Assembly (NCBI GenBank): GCA_045504435.1
Contig: JBEULC010000005.1
Span: 124,001-188,000 of the forward strand
Length of the DNA stretch: 64,000 bases
Reading direction: 5' to 3'
DNA from: JBEULC01 sp045504435
Lineage (GTDB): Bacteria; Pseudomonadota; Alphaproteobacteria; WRAU01; Hepatincolaceae
In this document: positions 29,317-39,893 of the stretch, in pieces
Position numbering within the stretch: the stretch's first letter is position 1
Layout of the letters: every line of letters starts with the position of its first letter
Notes under the pieces: generated by a model
Seen by the model: only the letters and a program-made list of their open reading frames with translations
Databases searched by the model: none
Told to the model about the DNA's origin: nothing
Position numbers and translations under genes: made by a program

Positions 29317-31431
29317 ATGGCAAATAGTATACAAAACAACAATACTAATAGGATACTGATCGATGCTTCACATCCGGAAGAAACCCGGGTGGTAGTAATA
29401 AGAAATAATGAAATAGATGAATATGAATTTGAAATTAGCGCTAAAGAAAATCTTAAAGGTAATATTTATTTAGGCCGAATTACTAAAGTTGAGGCTTCTT
29501 TACAAGCGGCCTTCGTGGAATACGGAGGGAAAAAACAAGGATTTTTACCTTTTAGTGAAATTAATTTAAGTTCCTTTAATTTACCCCTTGTAGAAATGGA
29601 AAACCTTAAAGCTCAGCAATCAGCTTATAAGGAATCTTTAAGAAATAGATCTTTGCACAAAGATAAACAAAAAAGTTTAGAAAACTCAGAGGAAGAGCCC
29701 GCTAAAGAATTTACCAACAATCTTAACCTAGATGATAATTATCCCCCATTAATGCCCTTCTCTGATGATCTTCCTAATGATTCCTTACTCTTAGAAGATA
29801 TGGAAATAAATAATCAAGGTTTAATTAGCAATATTGAGCCTGCTTATACACCTAATACTAAAACTCCTGATATTTATTTAACAGATGATTTGTTAGATGA
29901 AGAAGATTTAATCCAAAAATTAGAAGTAGAAAATCAAACCTATGGTTCACGATTTGGCTATAAAATCCAAGATGTGATTAAAAATGATCAAATGATTTTA
30001 ATCCAAGTAGTAAAAGAAGAACGGGGAAATAAAGGAGCTTCTTTAACTACTCATTTGTCTATTCCAGGTCGTTATTGTGTATTAATGCCTAATACTCCCT
30101 TTGAAGGCGGTATTTCTAAAAAAATCAACAAAATCTCTGATCGCCAAAGGTTAAAGAAAATTATAGATTCCTTAGAAATTCCTGAAAACGTTAATATTAT
30201 TATGCGAACCGCATGTTTAGATAAAACCGATCAGGAAATTATTCAAGATTATAATTATATTAATGGGGTATGGAAACTTATACAAAAGCAATCCCAATTA
30301 AGCAAAGCCCCAGCTATGCTTTATCAAGAAGGGATTTTGATTAAAAGAGTAATCAGAGATTTATATGCAGAAGATATTAATGAAATAATTATTGATGGGA
30401 GAAAAGCCTTTGAAATGGCCAAATCTTTTGCCAAATTAATTGCTCCTGATATTGGTAAAAAAATCTTCAAATTTAATCATCCTAAGCTTTCCTTAGCAAA
30501 ATATTACAATATTGAAGAAGACATAAAAAATGTTTATACCCCTTTAGTATTTTTAAAATCAGGAGGTTATATCGTAATTAATGCTACTGAAGCTTTAGTA
30601 GCCATTGATATAAATTCTGGCAAGGCTAAAGGTCGTAGAAATGTGGAAGAGACTGCCTTTAAAACTAATCTTGAAGCGGTTTATGAAATCAGCAAACAAT
30701 TAAAATTAAGGGATATTGGAGGTTTAATTGTTATTGATTTTATTGATATGGAAAATCCTCGCAATAGAAATTTAATTGAGAAAAAAGTTAAAGAAATTTC
30801 TAAAGACGATAAAGCAAAAATTCAAGTTGGACAAATTTCTAACTTTGGTTTATTAGAACTTTCAAGACAAAGAATTAAATCTTCTTTGATTGATAAAGGC
30901 TTTCATGTGTGTTCTAAGTGTCAAGGCATAGGATATATTAGACCTTTGGAGCTAAACGCTTTACAGATTTTAAGGAGTCTGCAAAGCGATGCCGCTAATA
31001 ATAAAATTAGAGCCAACGGCAATAATTTAGTTATTAAAACTCCAACAGCTGAGGCTTTTTATCTACTAAATAACAAACGTTATGAACTTACCAATTTAGA
31101 AAATCACTTACGCACCTCAATCAGAATAGAATGTAATGATAATATTTTATATCCCTTTTATAAAATTGAAGAAGATTTACGCAAAGATGAGTCAGCTGAT
31201 ATTATGTTATTATTAGAGCAAGAAATTGAAGATAATGCGAACCAAATTACTGAAAGCAATAAGGTAGTAAATAGGAAAAAATCTTCTCCACATCAAGACC
31301 TTATTCATAATAATAACAATAATAATTCTTCTAATAAAAAACCTAATACTCTTCCTAAGATAGAATCAGCCTTTAAGCCAAAAAAGGTTGCACAAAAAAG
31401 AGGTTGGTTAAAGAAATTATTAGATTTTTAA
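29317..31431 (+). CDS. rne: Ribonuclease E/G
   Basis: A 704-residue endoribonuclease that starts mRNA decay and processes rRNA and tRNA. The N-terminal S1 domain (GNIYLGRITKVEASLQAAFVEYG, shortened) is split by an acidic Asp/Glu/Leu-rich insert at about residues 85-200, a feature of alphaproteobacterial RNase E. The catalytic aspartates lie in AIDINSGKAKG (about 430) and VIDFIDM (about 475), and the zinc-link is CSKCQG (about 529). The C-terminal tail is short (about 60-residue Asn/Lys-rich, ending RGWLKKLLDF), so the large degradosome scaffold of E. coli is missing. Confidence 0.95.
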   Translation: MANSIQNNNTNRILIDASHPEETRVVVIRNNEIDEYEFEISAKENLKGNIYLGRITKVEASLQAAFVEYGGKKQGFLPFSEINLSSFNLPLVEMENLKAQQSAYKESLRNRSLHKDKQKSLENSEEEPAKEFTNNLNLDDNYPPLMPFSDDLPNDSLLLEDMEINNQGLISNIEPAYTPNTKTPDIYLTDDLLDEEDLIQKLEVENQTYGSRFGYKIQDVIKNDQMILIQVVKEERGNKGASLTTHLSIPGRYCVLMPNTPFEGGISKKINKISDRQRLKKIIDSLEIPENVNIIMRTACLDKTDQEIIQDYNYINGVWKLIQKQSQLSKAPAMLYQEGILIKRVIRDLYAEDINEIIIDGRKAFEMAKSFAKLIAPDIGKKIFKFNHPKLSLAKYYNIEEDIKNVYTPLVFLKSGGYIVINATEALVAIDINSGKAKGRRNVEETAFKTNLEAVYEISKQLKLRDIGGLIVIDFIDMENPRNRNLIEKKVKEISKDDKAKIQVGQISNFGLLELSRQRIKSSLIDKGFHVCSKCQGIGYIRPLELNALQILRSLQSDAANNKIRANGNNLVIKTPTAEAFYLLNNKRYELTNLENHLRTSIRIECNDNILYPFYKIEEDLRKDESADIMLLLEQEIEDNANQITESNKVVNRKKSSPHQDLIHNNNNNNSSNKKPNTLPKIESAFKPKKVAQKRGWLKKLLDF

Positions 31432-31589
31432 TTTGTAGACTTAAGAACTTACAATTGATAAATTAAGTTAGTATTTACTATTAAAGTTGGATCTCATTTT
31501 TCTTTATTACCGTCTTAGAATTTCTAGCTAATTACATATAGTAAGATAGAGGCAAATAGGTAGAGATAAATAAAAAAGGTAAATTTTCC

Positions 31590-32945
31590 TTGAAAAACTT
31601 CTTTAAAATTATTGTTTCCAGGGTAGCTATAAGCATTTTATTATGCTCATTAATTATTTATCCCTCACCTGCTAAGGCCCAAGATAGCTTAAAAGTAGTA
31701 CAAGATACTGAAATAGAAAATTTTATTCAAGAATTAATGGCTCCTATTTTTTTAGCTGCCAATGTGGCTCCTAAATCTGTTAAAATCTATGTTATTAACA
31801 ACACTGCAGCCAATGCTTTTGTTTACAATGGGCAAAATATTTTTATTCATACTGGGCTTATTACCGATGCGGATAGTATTGATGAAATTGTTGGGGTTTT
31901 AGCCCATGAGCTTGGCCATATTACTGCAGGGCATTTATCCCGGGGAGCTATAACTCAATCCACTACTAACACATTAATTCTTATGGGCTTAGCTGCTTTA
32001 ATTATTGGAGGTGCTAGTATGGCAGGCAGCGGGGGAGGTAATGGCGCTTTTGATATTATAGGTTTTTTAGCATATAGTGCTCAAAATATTGCAATTAACC
32101 GAGCTTTAAATTATAGCCGTGCCGAAGAATCCCAAGCAGATCAAATTGGTGCCTCTTATATGGCTACTACTAACTACTCCTTAGAAGGTTTTGCCCGTTT
32201 TATGAAAAAAATTTATGCCAAGGAAAATAAAGAGATCTATAATGCTCCTATTTATACTTGGTATGCTACCCATCCTCTAACGCTAACTCGGATTAACTTC
32301 ATTGAAAATTTTGCCAAGCAACATCAAACCCCTAAAACTCCTAATATCAAACTTATAGAAGATTTTTTAAAGATCAAAGCTAAAATTATTGCTTACACCT
32401 TGAGCTATAAAGAAACTTATTTACTGTATGGTAATAATTCTAAACCCGATGGCCTATACGCTAAAGCAGTAGCTGAATATAAACAAGAAAACTATAAAGC
32501 TGCCATATCCTATTTAGATAAGCTGCTTTTAATAGAAAATAATAATTTATATATTTTAGAAATGCTAGGGGATATATATTTTTCAGAACAAAATTATATT
32601 TCAGCCATTGAAAACTACAACAAAGTAAAAAATCAAAATCTTACTGATATTATTACTATTAAATTGGCCAGAGCGTATTACATACAAAACGATTTTACAG
32701 CAAGCCTGAAAAACATAAATATTGCTTTACAAATTAATCCTAATAGCCCCGCCTCTTGGCATATTAAATCCTTGATTTTAGGAAGAATCAACGATGAAGG
32801 AGGGGCAAATTTGGCTATGGCAGAAAAATATTTTATTTTACAAGATAAAAGGCAAGCTAATTATTTTGCTGAGCGCGCTTTAAGTTATTTAACTCCTAAT
32901 AGTACCATGTGGCTAGCAGCTAAGGATATTATTTCCTCAAAATAG
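31590..32945 (+). CDS. M48-family zinc metalloprotease with TPR repeats (BepA-like)
   Basis: A 451-residue periplasmic protease that, by analogy with BepA/YfgC, monitors outer-membrane protein assembly. A signal peptide spans residues 1-30 (ends AKA before QD). The zinc motif HELGH is near residue 107, with the third ligand in SRAEESQADQIG (about 180). TPR-like helices occupy about 290-440. The start is TTG at 31590 with AAGG upstream. No ATG gives a complete leader. Downstream of rne by 158 bp. Confidence 0.88.
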   Translation: MKNFFKIIVSRVAISILLCSLIIYPSPAKAQDSLKVVQDTEIENFIQELMAPIFLAANVAPKSVKIYVINNTAANAFVYNGQNIFIHTGLITDADSIDEIVGVLAHELGHITAGHLSRGAITQSTTNTLILMGLAALIIGGASMAGSGGGNGAFDIIGFLAYSAQNIAINRALNYSRAEESQADQIGASYMATTNYSLEGFARFMKKIYAKENKEIYNAPIYTWYATHPLTLTRINFIENFAKQHQTPKTPNIKLIEDFLKIKAKIIAYTLSYKETYLLYGNNSKPDGLYAKAVAEYKQENYKAAISYLDKLLLIENNNLYILEMLGDIYFSEQNYISAIENYNKVKNQNLTDIITIKLARAYYIQNDFTASLKNINIALQINPNSPASWHIKSLILGRINDEGGANLAMAEKYFILQDKRQANYFAERALSYLTPNSTMWLAAKDIISSK

Positions 32946-33126
32946 AAACTTCTACTTGTTTCCTTTTTAATCCTATCGCCTTTTTAGTTTATTTAAAAAT
33001 TTTTTATACTTTACCTTTATAATCTAGAATAATAAACCTTAAATACATACATAATATATTATTGATATTATAATTTATCTATATTACTCTAATAGTATGG
33101 AATTTTATAATTAAGGAGAACATATA

Positions 33127-34729
33127 TTGTACCTTAGAAAATTTTTTTTTCTTTTAAACCCTTCCTTATTTGCCCTATTTATGTATTTGCTTTATTATAT
33201 TCCCTCTTAAATATAATTCTTTATGGATTTCCTTTATTTAAATTTGTTCTATCTAAAGTTGATTATGCTTCCCTTTATGGAATTATTATCTTTTTAGAGG
33301 TTCTTATAGTCCAATTTTATCTAGTTTTTCTCTTTATTATGTTAATTTCCTTAATTCCTTATATAATTAAACCTATTTCTATCATCTTATTAATAACTAA
33401 TTCTATTGCTTTATATTTTATGCTTACCTACAACATTATCTTAGATAAAACAATGATGGGCAACGTTTTTAATACTAACTTTTCTGAAACCAGCGAGCTT
33501 TTTAGTTTTACAGTAATAATATATATAATTTTTTTAGGGATTTTACCTAGCTTTATTATTATGAAAGTTAAAATTAATAGCAAAATTTCCTTGTTAAAGC
33601 GTATATCTATGATTACTATACCTTTGCTTATTATTTTATCTTTAGGTTATGCAAATTCTAAAAGCTGGCTATGGATAGATAAAAATCTTAAGGTATTAGG
33701 ATCTTTATCTATGCCGTTTTCTTATCCCATAAATTTATTACGTTATAAGTTACCTCAAGTGGTAAAAAAAAATGTAGCTCATCCCTTACCTTTAGCTACT
33801 TTTGTTAATGAACAAAAAACAATAGTTATTTTGGTAATTGGTGAATCTGCAAGGGCAAAAAACTTTTCTTTATATGGATATACCAGGCCTACTAACCCTC
33901 AGCTAAGCGAGGTTGATAATCTTATTGTCTTGCCTAATAGCTCTTCTTGTGCAACCTATATAACAGCGGCTTTAAATTGTATTTTATCGCCTTTAGCTGC
34001 CTCTACTACCTTAAGCTCAAAAAAACAATACGAGCCTTTACCAACTTATCTTAAAAAAATGGTATTAAGGTAATTTGGCGTAGCGCTAATTGGGGAGAGC
34101 CTACTATAGATGTAGATGTATATCAAAAAAAATCAGATTTACGTAATTTATGTAAAGATAATTGTATTAATTTTGAGTACGATGAGGGATTGCTTTATAA
34201 TTTTAAAGATTTAATTAAAGAAAACTTAAATAATAACACCTTTATAGTTCTGCATCAATCAGGTAGTCATGGCCCCTCTTATTATACTAAATATCCTACT
34301 AATTTTGAAAAATTTACTCCTGTATGCCAATCTGTAGAACTACAAAATTGTTCTATCATAAGCCTTATCAATGCTTATGATAATACTATTTTATATACTG
34401 ATAATTTTCTCACTAAAATTATTACTACTCTTAAAGATTTTACTAATGTTCGCTTTGTTATGATTTACATTTCCGATCATGGAGAGTCTTTAGGAGAATA
34501 TAATACTTATTTACATGGTTTACCTAATGCGATTGCACCTGAGGTGCAATCGCAAATACCTTTTTTAGTTTGGATGTCTGATGATTTTATTAAACACAAT
34601 AAAATTAACAAGGATACTTTTATAAAAAATACCTCCTACTCTCAATTTAATATTTTCTATTCGGTTATGGGAGCTTTTGGTCTAAAGAGTGAATTTTACA
34701 ATAAAAAACTGGATATTTTTAATGAATAA
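33127..34729 (+). pseudogene. eptA: Frameshifted phosphoethanolamine transferase (EptA-like)
   Basis: A good ribosome site (AAGGAG, 33113-33118) precedes TTG at 33127. Reading starts hydrophobic, hits TAA at 33208, and continues in another frame (LLYSLLNIILYGF) through four to five membrane helices to the catalytic domain (VIGESARAKNFSLYGY). A stop follows at 34072. Restoring one A in the A7 run at 34053-34059 gives LKKNGIKVIWRSANWGEP and continues to TIDVDVYQ, LHQSGSHGPSYY, SDHGESLGEY and the end at 34729. Both breaks equal single-base deletions. An intact enzyme would add phosphoethanolamine to lipid A. Metal-site motifs remain, but the usual nucleophile position appears altered (see findings). 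Sequencing error at homopolymers is an alternative. Confidence 0.85.
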
Positions 34730-35362
34730 TAAGCCTGATAAAATAAACAAGACAACTATCCTTAAGAAAATTTATCAAAAAATATATGTTAACAAAAAAA
34801 CTTTATTATTTTTAAGTACAGTTTTTTTAGCTTTTCATTTCATCCCAGTAATTTAGATTATTATAGGGCTCAAGAATTTAGTTCTAATGTTAAGGTTAAT
34901 TTTGTTGAAAATTACCTTCGTCATACTAATAATATAGCGCAATTTGCTATACCCATTTTATTAGCTGATAAAATAGATGTAGCACAAGCCATATATGTTG
35001 CTTTATCTACAACAATTGTAGTACATACATTTAAGCGTATATATAATAATATTTATATCAAGGAAACCCGATTAGGGGAAAGGACAAAATCCCTTACAAG
35101 CAAACATAATATGCCTTCTGGTCACTCAGCAGCCGCTTCTTCTGCAGCTGCATTTATTATACTAAGATACGGATGGGGTTCTGTATATTTAGCTTCCATG
35201 AATTTTTCCTTAATTATTATTACCTTTTTAACGATGTATGCAAGAATAGCATTAAAACAACATACGTTTTCTGCAGTAATCGCCGGATCTGCAATAGGTA
35301 TTATAATGGCCATTATAGTTACGTCTAAATATAAAAAATTTCTAGGAAAAAATAAGCCTTAA
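34722..35362 (+). pseudogene. Frameshifted PAP2-family lipid phosphatase (LpxE-like)
   Basis: The ATG at 34722 overlaps the eptA stop by 8 bases. The first 45 codons end at TAG near 34857. One missing base in a T-rich stretch (about 34835-34845) would join them to FHPSNLDYYRAQEF, which is open to 35362. Family motifs are KR...R (KRIYNNIYIKETRLGER), PSGHSAAAS (about residue 135) and ARIALKQHTFSAVIAG. The product would be a membrane phosphatase removing lipid phosphates. Adjacency to eptA suggests lipid A dephosphorylation before phosphoethanolamine addition. The part from 35111 (PSGH onward) could still be translated, but lacks half the protein. Confidence 0.75.
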
Positions 35363-35918
35363 AACTTACTGATCTATCCCTTCATTATTTATTTGGTAAA
35401 ATCACTCTAATTATAGAAATTGAATACAATGTAATAAAAGCAAACTGGCTAGATTTTTATCTTAATTTTACCCTATTAGTAAATTAGATTTTTTCATAAG
35501 CCCTTTATACTATTAATTTAGTTTTTTAATTTCTTTATTAATGCAGGGCTTTTAGATACGTATGTAAGGATATAAATTAAAGAGATTTTTGGTTAATTTT
35601 TGTCAAAAAGATAAGGGCGTTTAGTTTTAGTATAATTTTTATCTTAATAATCTAATAAAGCTTTAATTCCCTTGTTTATAAATTACGTGCCAAGGGGCAA
35701 TAAAACCTAGAAGCTTTTCAAGTTAATTAAGGATATATAGTCATGTGCCTATACATAAGTCTTAGATGATAATTAAATTAACCCTGTCCCTAGGCTAAAA
35801 AAATTAAAACATTATTTATTTCTAGTAATATTTTAGCTTCTAAAAGACATTGCCCTAGAAGTACTAAATTTCCTAAAGAAGATTATAAATAATTAAAAGG
35901 GAAGGGAAAATAAGAAAA
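35363..35918. other. 556 bp gene-free stretch
   Basis: No coding frame, RNA gene or strong hairpin is convincing on either strand. It separates the convergent PAP2 pseudogene and the outer-membrane protein gene. Confidence 0.4.
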
Positions 35919-36659
35919 TTAAAGCTTGAGCCTAATCCCTGTGTAAAGAGCTGACTCAACATAACTTAATTTCTGCTTAACACCCACTGCGCTAATATAT
36001 TCTAAAGTGGATAGATTAGAAAAATATTTATATGATAACTCTATATCTAAGTAATCATTAAGTATATAATATCCGCCTAAGCCTGCCTGATAAGCAAAAT
36101 TAGGTTTAGAGCCACCACTTTGAGCATTTCTTTCGGTTTGGTTAATGTGGGCCAACCCAATTCCACCTTTAGCAAAAAATACGAAATTTCCCAAGTAAAA
36201 CACATCATATTTATAATTTACCATATAGGCATCTATTTTAGTATCTACAGCAGTATATTGAGAATTTGTTGTAGAAGACCCACTTAATTTAGTAAAAAAC
36301 ATATCATAGCTGGTCAGCTCAAACTCAATTCCTGAGTTTTGCGAAAGACGATAACCTAAAATTAAATTAGCATTAAGCCAACTTTTTAAGGAATCTATAC
36401 TTAAATCATCAACATTAAAAGTTTCTCTGAGGGTTATAGGGTTGATCGAACCTAATGTTCTATTTAAATTAGAGGAAATATTGGTAATAATATTATATTG
36501 CAAATACAAACGATAATTAAAGTTATCAGCAGAAAGCTTTTGCGAAAATAAAATTGTAAAGCTCAAGAAAAATAATAAAACAAAAAATTTGCTGTGGCTT
36601 ATATTTTGAAGCGTATGTTTGCGATCCTTTTTAGATGGATTTTTTGGGGAATTAGGCAT
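35919..36659 (-). CDS. Outer-membrane beta-barrel protein (OmpA/OMP_b-brl-like)
   Basis: The ATG at 36659 gives 246 residues. A TTG at 36704 is possible but would put 15 residues ahead of the leader. Residues about 24-42 are a hydrophobic signal core ending KLSA before DNFN. The mature part is alternating strands with aromatic girdles (YRLYLQYNI, NANLILGYRLS, YDVFYLGNFVFFAKGGIG, YYILNDYLDIELSYKYF) and ends in a strand, TGIRLKL. This resembles the small 8-stranded porin-like surface antigens of Rickettsiales, but no specific family is recognised. No catalytic motif. Confidence 0.75.
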   Translation of the reverse strand: MPNSPKNPSKKDRKHTLQNISHSKFFVLLFFLSFTILFSQKLSADNFNYRLYLQYNIITNISSNLNRTLGSINPITLRETFNVDDLSIDSLKSWLNANLILGYRLSQNSGIEFELTSYDMFFTKLSGSSTTNSQYTAVDTKIDAYMVNYKYDVFYLGNFVFFAKGGIGLAHINQTERNAQSGGSKPNFAYQAGLGGYYILNDYLDIELSYKYFSNLSTLEYISAVGVKQKLSYVESALYTGIRLKL

Positions 36660-36735
36660 TAAAAGCTCATAAAATCTAATTATTGCAATAATATTAAATA
36701 ACAATTTTTAATTAAATAATATTTTTTAATTAAAA

Positions 36736-36826
36736 TGGCGGATGAAGTGGGATTCGAACCCACGATAGAATTTTGTCCTATACTCCCTTAGCAGGGGAGC
36801 GCCTTCAGCCACTCGGCCATCCATCC
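36736..36826 (-). tRNA. tRNA-Ser (anticodon GCU)
   Basis: The 91-base minus-strand sequence begins GGATGGA and ends TTCATCC-G-CCA, so the acceptor stem pairs and CCA is encoded. The anticodon arm CTCCC-CTGCTAA-GGGAG reads GCU, for AGC and AGU serine codons. A long variable arm and the GGTTCGAATCC T-arm are typical of class II tRNA-Ser. It lies between gatB and the outer-membrane protein gene. Confidence 0.95.
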
Positions 36827-36876
36827 TAGTAGATTTTAAGATTAACTTAATAGTAGTATAGTCTGTTATATCTTAA

Positions 36877-38340
36877 TTATTCAAGTATTTTTTTCTTAAG
36901 CAGAGAAATTATTATATCAGGGTTTACTTTACCTTGGGTTTCTTTCATAATTTGCCCTGTAAACCAGCCCATAACTTTTTCTTTACCTTGTTTAATTTGC
37001 TCAATTTTATCTAAATTAGTGGCAACTAATTCATCTATTAAAGATTCAATTTCTTTAAAATCCGTTATTTGCCCTAATCCCTTTTCTTCCACAATTTGCT
37101 TGGGAGCCCTGGAATCTGTCCACATAATATTTAACAAATCTTTGGCAGTTTTAAAGGATATGGTTTCTGCCTCTATTAATTCCATCACCTCCGCTAATCT
37201 TTGCGGAGAAATTTTAGATTCAGTAATTTTAATGTTGTCTTTATTTAAATAAGCAAATAAAATACTTGTAATCATGCTAGCAAGTAATTTAGGATTTTTA
37301 CTAGAATTAGCTACTAAAGCTTCTTCAAAAAAAGTTGAATATTCTTTATCTGAAGTTAATAATTTAGCTTCTTCTTTATTTAAATTATATTTATTACAAA
37401 AACGCTGTTGCTTTTGTTGTGGTAACTCTGGCAAACTTTTTCTTAGATCTTCCACTTCTTTTTTGGTTAAAATCACAGGTAAAATATCAGGATCTCTTAC
37501 ATACCTATAATCACCAACATCCTCTTTTTTTCTTAAAGAATAGGTTTTACCTTGCACTGCATCAAAAAGTTTAGTTTCTTGCACTACATTTTTTCCACTT
37601 TCCCACAACATTACTTGATGTTGGGTTTCATATGCTATGGCTTGTTGAATAAACCTAATAGAATTTACGTTTTTAACCTCTACCCTAGTACGTAAATCTT
37701 CTCCTGGCTTTCTTACAGAAATATTTACATCACAACGTAAAGATCCTTCTTCCATATTACCATCACAAGTACCTAAAGTTCTTACTAAGGTTCTTAAATT
37801 ACTTACATACGTAGCTGCTTCTTCTTTAGATCTCATATCAGGATGGGAGACAATTTCCATTAAGCCTACCCCTGCCCTATTAAGATCTACTAAGCTTTTA
37901 GTAGGATGATAATCATGTAAAAGTTTGCCTGCATCTTGCTCAATATGTAGCCTTTCTATACGAATTACTTTTTCTGTGCCATCTTCTAAATCTATGCTTA
38001 AACTTCCATTTAGCATAATAGGTTTATAAAACTGGCTAATTTGGTAGCCCAATGGTAAATCAGGATAAAAATAATGCTTGCGATCAAAATAAGAAACTAA
38101 ATTAATTTCTCCCTTTAAAGCTAATCCTGTTTTAATAGCTTGCTCAATACAAAATTTATTAGGACGTGGCAATACCCCAGGAAAACCTGCATCAATGAAA
38201 GATACATGGGCATTAGGTTCTCCGCCAAAACTTGCGGAGGAGCCTGAAAATAATTTAGAGTTAGATAATATTTGACAATGCACTTCAAGCCCTATAACAA
38301 TTTCCCATTGTCCCTCTTTACCTTCAATAAAATAGCTCAT
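36877..38340 (-). CDS. gatB: Asp/Glu-tRNA amidotransferase subunit B
   Basis: A 487-residue GatB, which binds mischarged Glu-tRNA-Gln or Asp-tRNA-Asn and its kinase site activates the carboxylate. N-terminal GLEVHCQI (about residue 17) and FSGSS, the DAGFPGVLP and RLHIEQDAGKL motifs, and DLNRAGVGLMEIV are diagnostic. The C-terminal helical YqeY-like tail (about 340-485) holds the tRNA. Last gene of gatC-gatA-gatB, 22 bp after gatA. Confidence 0.97.
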   Translation of the reverse strand: MSYFIEGKEGQWEIVIGLEVHCQILSNSKLFSGSSASFGGEPNAHVSFIDAGFPGVLPRPNKFCIEQAIKTGLALKGEINLVSYFDRKHYFYPDLPLGYQISQFYKPIMLNGSLSIDLEDGTEKVIRIERLHIEQDAGKLLHDYHPTKSLVDLNRAGVGLMEIVSHPDMRSKEEAATYVSNLRTLVRTLGTCDGNMEEGSLRCDVNISVRKPGEDLRTRVEVKNVNSIRFIQQAIAYETQHQVMLWESGKNVVQETKLFDAVQGKTYSLRKKEDVGDYRYVRDPDILPVILTKKEVEDLRKSLPELPQQKQQRFCNKYNLNKEEAKLLTSDKEYSTFFEEALVANSSKNPKLLASMITSILFAYLNKDNIKITESKISPQRLAEVMELIEAETISFKTAKDLLNIMWTDSRAPKQIVEEKGLGQITDFKEIESLIDELVATNLDKIEQIKQGKEKVMGWFTGQIMKETQGKVNPDIIISLLKKKILE

Positions 38341-38362
38341 ACTAATTCCTTAATAAAAAATT

Positions 38363-39844
38363 TTAAACCAGATTGTGTCGTTTTACAAAATTAGAAACAT
38401 ACTTAAAATTAGCCTTTTGTTCTAAAACATACGCAACCTTGTACAAGGTAACTTCATCATAATAATTACCAATTAACTGCATACCTATAGGCATTTGTGA
38501 TTGGGTTAAACTCACAGGTATACTCATAGCAGGCAACCCTGCAAGATTAGCCGTTACTGTAAAAATATCGTTAAAATACATTTGCACGGGATCAGTAGGT
38601 TTTTCTTCAATTTTAAATGCTTCTGAAGTAGTAGTAGGAGTTAAAATCATATCTACCTCCTTAAACACCCTAATAAAATCATTAGTAATTAAACGTCTTA
38701 CTTTGCTAGCCTGCAAAACTTTTTCAAAATTTTCAGTTAGTAAATTATAAGTTCCAACTAATATTCTTCTTTTAACTTCCTCTCCCCAACCTTGGTTACG
38801 TGAATTTTTATAAATAGCATTTAAATCTTTGCCTTCTGCCCTTGTACCATATCTAATACCATCAAAACGAGCTAAATTTGAGCTTGCCTCAGAAGGAGCA
38901 ATAATGTAATAAACCGCTAAAGCATATTGGGTATGAGGTAAAGAGACATCAACAATAATAGCGCCTTCTTCTTCTAAATATTTTGCCGTTTTATTCCATT
39001 GATCTTTAATATTTTGTGATAATTGATCAGAAAAATATTCCTTAGGAATACCAATTTTTAACCCTTTAATCGATTTGCCAATTTGAGATGAATAATCTGG
39101 TTTTTTAAATCTCACCATTGAAGAATCTTTTTCATCATATCCCGCCATATGTTGTAAAAGCAAGGCATTATCTGCCACGTTTTTGGTCATAGGGCCTGCT
39201 TGATCTAAAGATGAAGCAAAGGCGATAATACCATAACGGGAACACACTCCATAAGTGGGCTTAAGGCCAACTATCCCTGAAAAAGCAGCAGGCTGTCTTA
39301 TAGAGCCGCCTGTATCAGTACCTAAAGCTGCAATAAATGAAAGGGCTGCTACTCCTGCTGCTGATCCCCCGGAGGAACCCCCTGGTACCCTGTCTTTATC
39401 ATCAGGGCCACGCCACGGATTAATCACCGGCCCAGAATAGCTGGTTAAATTAGCTGAGCCCATAGCGAACTCATCCATATTTAATTTACCTAAAGATAAA
39501 ACTCCTGCATTTTTTAAATTTTGCGTTACTGTGGATTCATAAGGAGCAATAAAAGTAGATAGAAAATTTGAAGCATTGGTGGTTTTTACCCCTTTAGTTA
39601 AAAATATATCTTTAATTCCAATTGGCACACCATCAATCTCACTAAGCTCGCCTTGGTGTGAACGTCTTTTATCTGCTTGCTCCGCTTCTTGCAAAGCATT
39701 ATCAAAAGTCTTAGTAATATAAATATTAAGGCTATCCGCTTTCTGCGAAGCCGCAATGTAAGCTTTTGTTAGCTCTACTGAAGAAATTTCCTTGCTTTTA
39801 AGCTTTTGTGAAGCTTCTTTTAAAGTTAAATTTAAAAGACTCAT
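38363..39844 (-). CDS. gatA: Asp/Glu-tRNA amidotransferase subunit A
   Basis: A 493-residue amidase-signature enzyme that releases ammonia from glutamine for GatB. The catalytic Lys is in PIGIKDIF (about residue 77), the cis-Ser in PGGSSGGSAAG (about 154) and the nucleophile Ser in GTDTGGSIRQPA (about 178). Length matches the family. Between gatC and gatB on the minus strand. GatCAB is needed in alphaproteobacteria because they generally lack GlnRS, and often AsnRS. Confidence 0.97.
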   Translation of the reverse strand: MSLLNLTLKEASQKLKSKEISSVELTKAYIAASQKADSLNIYITKTFDNALQEAEQADKRRSHQGELSEIDGVPIGIKDIFLTKGVKTTNASNFLSTFIAPYESTVTQNLKNAGVLSLGKLNMDEFAMGSANLTSYSGPVINPWRGPDDKDRVPGGSSGGSAAGVAALSFIAALGTDTGGSIRQPAAFSGIVGLKPTYGVCSRYGIIAFASSLDQAGPMTKNVADNALLLQHMAGYDEKDSSMVRFKKPDYSSQIGKSIKGLKIGIPKEYFSDQLSQNIKDQWNKTAKYLEEEGAIIVDVSLPHTQYALAVYYIIAPSEASSNLARFDGIRYGTRAEGKDLNAIYKNSRNQGWGEEVKRRILVGTYNLLTENFEKVLQASKVRRLITNDFIRVFKEVDMILTPTTTSEAFKIEEKPTDPVQMYFNDIFTVTANLAGLPAMSIPVSLTQSQMPIGMQLIGNYYDEVTLYKVAYVLEQKANFKYVSNFVKRHNLV

Positions 39845-39893
39845 TACTCACTCCTATAATTATTAACTTTAAGGTAGATATTATTTAAAAAAC

